A DNA stretch of 6,802 nucleotides from Oscillospiraceae bacterium. Lineage in GTDB: Bacteria; Bacillota; Clostridia; UMGS1810. This document shows positions 1 to 4,520 of this stretch, piece by piece. The DNA is taken from the NCBI GenBank assembly GCA_021629085.1, contig JAJXRJ010000018.1:1-6802 (forward strand), read 5' to 3'. Positions within the stretch are counted from its first letter, which is position 1. Every line of letters begins with the position of its first letter. A program made the translations under genes and the position numbers. The notes below the pieces were generated by a model. The model was not told the origin of the DNA and ran no database searches. It saw nothing but the letters and a program-made list of their open reading frames with translations.

Positions 1-12
1 CTCCAAAAAAGG

Positions 13-27
13 TTTGTCATTGACAAA
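13..27. promoter_or_regulatory. Operator-like palindrome over the -35 box
   Basis: Seen: TTTGTCA (13-19) and TGACAAA (21-27) form a perfect 7-bp inverted repeat around one central base, covering the whole -35 hexamer. The half-site TTGACAA occurs again at 67-73, just after the predicted transcription start, inside another inverted repeat (TTTTTGA 64-70, TCAAAAA 74-80, three-base spacer). Two related sites flanking a promoter fit a repressor that blocks RNA polymerase. The regulator is not in the window and I cannot assign a family. Part of the similarity comes simply from the -35 consensus. Confidence 0.5.
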
Positions 28-49
28 TACGGTCAAAAAAGATTATAAT
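20..49 (+). promoter_or_regulatory. Sigma-A promoter of the larEBC operon
   Basis: Seen: TTGACA at 20-25 and TATAAT at 44-49, both perfect consensus hexamers, separated by 18 bases. Transcription would begin near 56, about 175 bases before the larE start codon. No other gene lies between, so this should drive larE-larB-larC. Such a strong core promoter for a cofactor pathway suggests it is held in check by a repressor or by the leader; that part is inference. Confidence 0.85.
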
Positions 50-55
50 AGATAT

Positions 56-231
56 TGTACGAATTTTTGACAATCAAAAAACGCTTCGGTGTAGACGGCA
101 AATATTTTTTGCTGTCTGTCGCCAGGCGGTGATATACGCCAGCTTTGTACAGTGCACCGGAGCCGATTTGAATGAATCAATCAACGATGGAAGTTCGCAG
201 ATTTGCACTTCCGGCAAAGGGGATTTAAAAC
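56..231 (+). promoter_or_regulatory. Long structured 5' leader of larE (possible cis-regulatory RNA)
   Basis: This is about 175 bases of transcribed leader. Seen: a strong hairpin with GACGGCAAA (94-102) pairing to TTTGCTGTC (108-116) with one G-U, extendable to 91-119; a small hairpin GGCG (125-128) with CGCC (137-140); and a hairpin GGAAGT (189-194) with ACTTCC (207-212) just upstream of the larE ribosome binding site (216-222). An alternative pairing of CCGGA (157-161) with TCCGG (210-214) would break the last hairpin, so a two-state switch controlling translation is conceivable. No hairpin is followed by a U-run, so I see no transcription attenuator. I do not recognise a known riboswitch class. 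Confidence 0.4.
172..228 (+). CDS. Possible 18-codon leader peptide before larE
   Basis: Seen: an ATG at 172 preceded by GGAG (159-162) at nine bases spacing opens an 18-codon frame, MNQSTMEVRRFALPAKGI, ending in TAA at 226-228, three bases before the larE ATG. A stop codon (TGA 169-171) lies immediately upstream, so the frame starts no earlier. Its codons cover the hairpin at 189-212 and the larE ribosome binding site, so translating it would open that hairpin and could couple to larE. Frames this short arise often by chance and I know of no conserved Lar leader peptide, so confidence is low. Confidence 0.2.
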   Translation: MNQSTMEVRRFALPAKGI

Positions 232-975
232 ATGTCACTGGCTCAGTTTTTTGAAACGCATAAAAAATGCGCATTGGCCTTTTCGGGCGGGGTTGACTCG
301 GCATATGTCCTATACGTGGCAGCAATGCAAAAGTGCGATATCCGCCCCTACTTTGTAAAGTCGCAATTTCAGGCAAAATTTGAATTGGAGGACGCCAAAC
401 GTCTTTGCAAGGAGCTAAAAATCCCACTCAACGTGCTGGAACTAGATGTATTGTCCTTCCCAGAAATCGCAAGGAATCCAGACACACGCTGTTATTTTTG
501 TAAAACACAGATGATGAAACGTGTGTGCGCAGCGGCAAAGGCCGATGGATATTATGTGGTATTAGACGGAACCAACGCCTCGGACGACACATCCAGCCGT
601 CCTGGTATGCGGGCGCTTTCCGAATTTAGGGTACACTCTCCGCTTTTAGAATGCGGCATTACAAAAGACGAAGTACGCTCACGCTCCAAATCGGCGGGAC
701 TGTTTACCTGGGACAAGTGTGCAAACGCCTGCCTTGCCACGCGAATTCCGCATGGAACCCGGCTGACCGCCGACGGGCTCTTGCGTGTGGAACGGGCAGA
801 AGATGTCCTTAGCGCAATGGGATTTTCTGATTTTCGTGTCCGCGTATTTCACGGCGCAGCCAGGATCCAGCTCAAAGAAGGACAATTTGAAAAAGCAATC
901 GCAATGCGTGAGGAACTGGTTTCCCGGCTGTCGGAAAGTTTTAGCATGGTGTTTTTAGACCTGATCCCAAGATAA
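232..975 (+). CDS. larE: LarE, ATP-dependent sacrificial sulfur transferase for the NPN cofactor
   Basis: A 247-residue cytoplasmic PP-loop ATPase, slightly shorter than the Lactobacillus plantarum enzyme. LarE adenylates the carboxylates of pyridinium-3,5-biscarboxylic acid mononucleotide and replaces them with sulfur; in L. plantarum it gives up the sulfur of its own cysteine. Seen: the PP-loop SGGVDS at residues 18-23, a CYFCK motif with C87 and C90, DGTNASD at 112-118, and the family signature ACLATRIPHGTR, whose C167 corresponds to the sacrificial cysteine. Odd: extra cysteines at 141 and 163, the latter giving CxxxC with C167, where I would expect a KPSAACLASR-like stretch. This may mark an iron-sulfur-type LarE as described in Thermotoga, which would be catalytic rather than consumed (inference). 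The start is supported by AAAGGGGA at 216-222. First gene of the operon; larB follows after 12 bases. Confidence 0.93.
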   Translation: MSLAQFFETHKKCALAFSGGVDSAYVLYVAAMQKCDIRPYFVKSQFQAKFELEDAKRLCKELKIPLNVLELDVLSFPEIARNPDTRCYFCKTQMMKRVCAAAKADGYYVVLDGTNASDDTSSRPGMRALSEFRVHSPLLECGITKDEVRSRSKSAGLFTWDKCANACLATRIPHGTRLTADGLLRVERAEDVLSAMGFSDFRVRVFHGAARIQLKEGQFEKAIAMREELVSRLSESFSMVFLDLIPR

Positions 976-987
976 AGAGGCGACAGT

Positions 988-1746
988 ATGAATAAGGATG
1001 AAATTCTTGGTTTGCTCAATAGCGTAGCAAATGGCACAACAACGCCCGAAGCGGCAATGGCAAAGCTGAAACGCCAGCCATTTGAAGATTTGGGCTATGC
1101 AAAAATTGACCATCACCGGGATATCCGCCAGGGTGTGCCGGAGGTTATTTTCGGGCAAACAAAATCTGCGCAACAAATTTTAAATATTGTGGAGCGCATG
1201 CGTACAAACGGCACAGCAAACATTCTGATCACACGGCTCTCAGAAGCTTCGGCGCAAGCGCTTTCAACGATACCGGATTTTTCCTATGATGCAACTGCAA
1301 AAATTGCTGTGGTGGGCCGGACCAGCTGCGAACATGGCGTTGGGGAAATTGTGGTGGCGTCGGGCGGCACCAGCGACCTGCCGGTTTGCGAAGAAGCGGC
1401 GATCACTGCCGAAGTGCTGGGGAACCACGTCACCCGGTTATATGACGTCGGCGTTTCTGGCCTGCACCGATTGCTGGCACATTTGGACACGCTTTCAAAT
1501 GCGCGGGTCGTGATTGTGGTGGCGGGCATGGAGGGCGCGCTTGCAAGCGTTGTGGGCGGCCTGGTGGACTGCCCGGTGATTGCCGTGCCGACAAGCGTGG
1601 GCTACGGCGCAAGCTTTCACGGGCTGGCTGCGCTGCTCAGCATGCTCAATTCCTGTGCGAGCGGCGTCAGCGTTGTCAACATCGACAATGGGTTTGGCGC
1701 AGGGTATCTCGCCAGCCGGATCAACAAAATGGAGGGAATCAAGTGA
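988..1746 (+). CDS. larB: LarB, pyridinium-3,5-biscarboxylic acid mononucleotide synthase
   Basis: A 252-residue protein of usual LarB length, related in its C-terminal half to PurE (N5-CAIR mutase). LarB carboxylates nicotinic acid adenine dinucleotide at pyridine C5 and cleaves off AMP, the first step of NPN synthesis. Seen: the N-terminal LarB region (about 1-60, including PFEDLGYAKIDHHR), then the PurE-like domain with ASGGTSDLPVCEEAA (124-138), YDVGVSGLHRLL (152-163), VVAGMEGALASVVGGLVDCP (177-196), PTSVGYGASFHG (201-212), and NSCASGVSVVNIDNGFGAG near the end. C223 in NSC corresponds to the cysteine reported to form a covalent adduct with the substrate in L. plantarum LarB. The AAAGAGG ribosome binding site (974-980) overlaps the larE stop codon. 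The larB stop overlaps the larC start, pointing to translational coupling. Confidence 0.95.
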   Translation: MNKDEILGLLNSVANGTTTPEAAMAKLKRQPFEDLGYAKIDHHRDIRQGVPEVIFGQTKSAQQILNIVERMRTNGTANILITRLSEASAQALSTIPDFSYDATAKIAVVGRTSCEHGVGEIVVASGGTSDLPVCEEAAITAEVLGNHVTRLYDVGVSGLHRLLAHLDTLSNARVVIVVAGMEGALASVVGGLVDCPVIAVPTSVGYGASFHGLAALLSMLNSCASGVSVVNIDNGFGAGYLASRINKMEGIK

Positions 1747-2990
1747 AAACGCTTTATTTAGAATGTAATATGGGTGCCGCAGGCGATATGCTGATGGGCG
1801 CGCTGTTAGAACTTTTGCCCGATCCAGATTCGTTTTTAAAAACGATGAATTCCCTGGGGCTTCCAGGTGTTTTGGTGTCCGCACAAAAAACACAGCAATG
1901 CGGTATTACCGGCACCCACATGTCCGTTTTGATTGACGGAAAAGAAGAGCACCAGCATATGCATGCACAGGAACATACCCACCATCACGAATGCGATGAC
2001 AAGCATCACCATGCACATGAACACACCCATCCGCACTCCCACAGCCATAAAACGCAGGCGCAGATTGCACATATCATCTCGCACCTTCCCATCAGCGACA
2101 AGGTAAAGAAAGATGCGAACAGCGTCTACCGGCTGATTGCGGATGCGGAATCGGCAGCACACGGCGTGCCGGCAGAGCAAATCCACTTTCATGAGGTTGG
2201 CGAACTGGATGCAGTGGCTGACATTGTGGGTGTATGCCTGTTGTTCGATATGCTTTCTCCCGACCGGATTGTGGCCTCTCCTATCAATACCGGCAGCGGA
2301 CAGGTGCGCACCGCGCACGGCATACTGCCTGTGCCCGCACCCGCCACTGCACATCTTTTAAAGGGCATCCCTGTATTTTCCGGGACCATCCAGGCAGAGC
2401 TGTGCACACCAACCGGTGCGGCGCTGCTCAAACATTTTGCAGACGCTTTCTCTCCCATGCCTGCTATGACTGTTTTAAACACCGGTTATGGCATGGGTAC
2501 CAAGGAATTTGAAGCCGCCAACTGTGTGCGTGCGTTTTGGGGAGAAACGCAAAGTACAGCAGACGAAGTGATCGCTTGCCTCACCTGCAATCTGGATGAT
2601 ATGACACCGGAGGCAATCGGCTTTGCCCAGGAACAGCTCATGCAATCGGGGGCGCTGGATGTATTTACCACGCCCATCCAAATGAAAAAGGGCCGGCCGG
2701 CTGTAATGCTTACCTGCCTGTGCCCGCAAAACATGGCGGATACCTTTGCAAAATTGATGCTTACACACACTACCACCTTTGGCGTGCGAAAATCAGAATG
2801 TACGCGCTATACGCTCTCTCCCACATTTTCCACTGTGCAAACGCCCTACGGCTCCTGTACGGTGAAAACCGGCGTCGGGTATGGCATTACAAAGTCCAAA
2901 CCGGAATATGAAGATGTGGCAAAGTGTGCCAAAATGCACGGTATTGCCTTTCAAACCGTGTATGATGCAGTGAAAAAAGCGGCCGACTAA
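1743..2990 (+). CDS. larC: LarC, CTP-dependent nickel insertase (cyclometallase) for the NPN cofactor
   Basis: A 415-residue single-chain LarC that installs nickel into the dithiolated pyridinium mononucleotide, forming the Ni-C and Ni-S bonds with CTP hydrolysis, the last NPN step. Seen: N-terminal YLECNMGAAGDMLMGALLELL (5-25 region), a His-rich linker at 70-102 with 16 histidines, FHEVGELDAVADIVG (149-163), TGSGQVRTAHGILPVPAPAT (183-202), ELCTPTGAALL (219-229), then the C-terminal LarC2 part with NLDDMTPE (283-290) and MKKGRPAVML (314-323). In L. plantarum the two parts are joined by programmed frameshifting; here they are one uninterrupted frame. The start is GTG at 1743, overlapping the larB TGA by 4 bp, with GGAGGG at 1731-1736. 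The His-rich stretch probably stores or hands over nickel (inference). Confidence 0.95.
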   Translation: MKTLYLECNMGAAGDMLMGALLELLPDPDSFLKTMNSLGLPGVLVSAQKTQQCGITGTHMSVLIDGKEEHQHMHAQEHTHHHECDDKHHHAHEHTHPHSHSHKTQAQIAHIISHLPISDKVKKDANSVYRLIADAESAAHGVPAEQIHFHEVGELDAVADIVGVCLLFDMLSPDRIVASPINTGSGQVRTAHGILPVPAPATAHLLKGIPVFSGTIQAELCTPTGAALLKHFADAFSPMPAMTVLNTGYGMGTKEFEAANCVRAFWGETQSTADEVIACLTCNLDDMTPEAIGFAQEQLMQSGALDVFTTPIQMKKGRPAVMLTCLCPQNMADTFAKLMLTHTTTFGVRKSECTRYTLSPTFSTVQTPYGSCTVKTGVGYGITKSKPEYEDVAKCAKMHGIAFQTVYDAVKKAAD

Positions 2991-3012
2991 AAGCGCCGCT
3001 TTACTTTTTTTT
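2976..3012 (+). terminator. Rho-independent terminator of larEBC, overlapping the larC stop
   Basis: Seen: AAAGCGGC (2976-2983) pairs perfectly with GCCGCTTT (2995-3002) over an 11-base loop, followed by AC and eight T (3005-3012). The left arm is the last coding bases of larC and the TAA stop (2988-2990) sits in the loop, so ribosomes finishing larC would cover the stem. Confidence 0.85.
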
Positions 3013-3028
3013 ATCCGTATGATAAAAT
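3000..3028 (+). promoter_or_regulatory. Candidate promoter of the kinase/PqqD/peptidase operon
   Basis: Seen: TTTACT (3000-3005, 4 of 6 matches to consensus) and TAAAAT (3023-3028, 5 of 6) separated by 17 bases, within the only gap between the larC terminator and the next start codon. The -35 box is the 3' end of the terminator stem and the start of its U-run, so the two elements share sequence. Transcription would begin near 3035, leaving almost no leader ahead of the ribosome binding site at about 3035-3042. This is tight, so the true start may lie slightly upstream or the genes may depend on read-through. Confidence 0.4.
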
Positions 3029-3048
3029 AGTTTAAAAGGGGTGAGCAC

Positions 3049-3762
3049 ATGCCGGTATACCGCATTGCGGGAATTTGCGTTTCCATGGAGCCAAAATATG
3101 AGACACTGATAAAACAGGGAAAGGCATATCTTTTAGAGGACGGTGCAAAAGCGGATTTTGCCATTCGGCTGTCCGAGGAATTTTTAACCGCCAAACAACA
3201 AGCCTATCCGCACCTATCGAGAAACGACTGCGAATATATTTGGCATGGTTCCGCATTTTACAATCAAATTTTAGATTTCGGCGGCTTGTTTTTACACGCC
3301 TCTGCCATTGCCTATGAAGGCAAAGCCTATCTGTTTTCCGCCCCCAGCGGCACGGGAAAGTCTACCCACACTGCACTTTGGAAAAAACAGTTTGGAAGCG
3401 GAGCAGAAATTATCAATGATGACAAGCCGGCACTGAAATTGGAAGATGGGACCTTTTTCGTATATGGGACACCGTTTTCCGGGAAAACAGATCAAAACCG
3501 CAATATGCGTGTTCCGCTGCAGGCAATTGGCATTTTATCACGGAGCGCGAAAAATCGTGCGGAGCGGATGGATGCCAAAGATGCGCTGCTTCCCATTTTA
3601 AACCAAACCATTCGGCCATCCAGCCCAGAGCGGATGGACACGCTCTTAAAGCTTTTAGACGTACTGCTTTCAAATGTACCAGTTTATAGCGTCGCCTGTA
3701 ACATGGAATCAGAGGCGGCAACCGTTGCCTATCATGCGATGAAAAGGGAAGTGACGATATGA
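3049..3762 (+). CDS. HPr kinase/phosphorylase-like ATP-binding protein
   Basis: A 237-residue soluble protein with the C-terminal fold of HPr serine kinase but lacking a true HprK N-terminal domain. Seen: LHASAIAYEGKAYLFSAPSG (82-101) leads into a Walker A loop, APSGTGKST at 98-106, with alanine where the first glycycine-type position usually holds Gly; then INDDKPAL with D124 and D125, matching the magnesium-binding and catalytic acid pair after the P-loop in HprK; then YGTPFSGKTDQNRN (139-152), a conserved block of this family. True HprK is about 310 residues, so this is a relative rather than the carbon-catabolite regulator. Relatives sit beside PqqD-like genes in peptide clusters; in paeninodin-type lasso clusters such a kinase phosphorylates the peptide. 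Start ATG at 3049, ribosome binding site AAGGGGTG. The stop overlaps the next start by 4 bp. The substrate is unknown. Confidence 0.85.
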   Translation: MPVYRIAGICVSMEPKYETLIKQGKAYLLEDGAKADFAIRLSEEFLTAKQQAYPHLSRNDCEYIWHGSAFYNQILDFGGLFLHASAIAYEGKAYLFSAPSGTGKSTHTALWKKQFGSGAEIINDDKPALKLEDGTFFVYGTPFSGKTDQNRNMRVPLQAIGILSRSAKNRAERMDAKDALLPILNQTIRPSSPERMDTLLKLLDVLLSNVPVYSVACNMESEAATVAYHAMKREVTI

Positions 3763-4022
3763 AAATAAAAAAAGGATTTTTGCTGCGGGAGGTTGCCGGG
3801 AACCCCATTGTGGTTGCCGTTGGCAAGGCTTCCCTTCAGTTTAACAGCCTCATCACGCTTAACAACACCGGCGTGTTCCTTTGGAAACAATTAGAAGCTG
3901 GTGCGGAACTGGAGGACTTGATTTCTGCCATGGTTTCTGAGTATGACATTGACCGGGAAACGGCCAAACAAGATATTTTAGAATTCTTACAACAGATAAA
4001 GGGAGCGGGAATCATTGAGTAA
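3759..4022 (+). CDS. PqqD family protein (RiPP recognition element-like)
   Basis: An 87-residue protein of the size and pattern of PqqD, a small winged-helix fold that binds the leader of a ribosomally made peptide and presents it to a modifying enzyme. Seen: N-terminal strand region with a Val/Ile-rich stretch (KGFLLREVAGNPIVVAVG), then the family signature of a conserved aromatic/Leu block, LITLNNTGVFLWKQLEAGAE (31-50), and a helical acidic part with YDIDRETAKQDILEFLQQI (62-80). The LNNTGVFLW block is the usual hallmark of this family. It overlaps the kinase gene by ATGA and the peptidase gene by 8 bp, so the three proteins are almost certainly made together. No radical SAM partner, as found with PqqD in PQQ synthesis, is in the window, so a PQQ role is not supported. 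Confidence 0.85.
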   Translation: MKIKKGFLLREVAGNPIVVAVGKASLQFNSLITLNNTGVFLWKQLEAGAELEDLISAMVSEYDIDRETAKQDILEFLQQIKGAGIIE

Positions 4023-4482
4023 ACGGATACCGCTGCAAGAAGTTTTGCCCGTGATGCAAGAGGTGCTCAATTCCGGCGGAGAATTTAACATGGTGACTGC
4101 CGGCATGAGCATGTATCCACTGCTGCGGGATCGGAAGGATTCCGTAGTGCTCATAAAGCCAGGGAAATCCTTAAAAAAATATGACGTCGCGCTCTACCGG
4201 CGAAATAACGGCGCATTTGTCTTACATCGCGTAGTTGGAATCGCAAAGGATGGATACATTTTTTGCGGCGACAACCAGCTTGTAAAAGAACGCGGCATCT
4301 CTCACAGCCAGGTGATTGCTGTGATGAAGGCTTATGTCAAAGATGGCAAACGCGTCTCCTGCCAGTCGTTTGGATACCGCATATACACGGTACAGCGCTG
4401 CTGTTTGCGTCCTGTCAGAAAAGTTGGCACAGCACTCCGAAGGCTTGCCGGGGCGCTCAAACGGAACCTTTTAAACAAATAA
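4015..4482 (+). CDS. S24/S26 family (signal-peptidase-like) serine peptidase
   Basis: A 155-residue protein with the core of signal-peptidase-like proteases. Seen: TAGMSMYPLL (28-37) with the probable nucleophile S32 in the G-x-S-M-x-P motif; DSVVLIKPGKSLKKYDVALY (42-61), the usual strand pair; VLHRVVGI (69-76), where H71 takes the place of the lysine of bacterial type I signal peptidases, as in SipW/ER-type enzymes; and FCGDNQ (83-88). There is no N-terminal membrane segment; the C-terminus is strongly basic, so the protein is probably cytoplasmic or only peripherally membrane-bound. The start is TTG at 4015, supported by GGGAG at 4001-4005 and by homology-like sequence from the first residues. 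Given its neighbours it may cut a peptide handled by the PqqD-like protein and kinase (inference). Confidence 0.8.
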   Translation: MSKRIPLQEVLPVMQEVLNSGGEFNMVTAGMSMYPLLRDRKDSVVLIKPGKSLKKYDVALYRRNNGAFVLHRVVGIAKDGYIFCGDNQLVKERGISHSQVIAVMKAYVKDGKRVSCQSFGYRIYTVQRCCLRPVRKVGTALRRLAGALKRNLLNK

Positions 4483-4520
4483 GCCGGATCCACAAACACT
4501 GCGGACGCCGGCTTTTCTTT
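4481..4520. terminator. Bidirectional terminator between the peptidase and LTA-synthase-like genes
   Basis: Seen: AAGCCGG (4481-4487) pairs with CCGGCTT (4508-4514), and TCC (4489-4491) with GGA (4503-4505) extends the stem past a small internal loop. On the + strand the stem is followed by TTTTCTTTATTTC; on the - strand it is followed by ATTTGTTTAAA. It lies exactly between two converging genes and overlaps the TAA of the peptidase gene, so it likely serves both. Confidence 0.8.

Noticed and set aside
91..119. Transcription attenuator upstream of larE
   Set aside because: The hairpin is strong but is followed by TGTCGCCAGG and not by a U-run; the T-run lies within the stem and loop.
1495..1893. 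A 132-codon open frame on the - strand across the larB-larC junction
   Set aside because: Both genes on the + strand are well supported and tightly coupled; this frame is a shadow.
1951..2048. Simple-sequence CAC/CAT repeat or CRISPR-like array
   Set aside because: The repetition is that of His codons in the LarC linker; there are no regular repeats and spacers.
1836..2354. A 172-codon open frame on the - strand
   Set aside because: It is antisense to larC and its Met/Val/Cys-rich composition comes from reading the His-rich linker backwards.
3049..3762. True HPr kinase/phosphorylase (hprK)
   Set aside because: The protein is too short and lacks the N-terminal domain; its operon partners are not those of carbon catabolite control.
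3759..4022. PQQ biosynthesis
   Set aside because: Only a PqqD-like protein is present; there is no PqqA, PqqC or PqqE in the window, and the neighbours point to another role.
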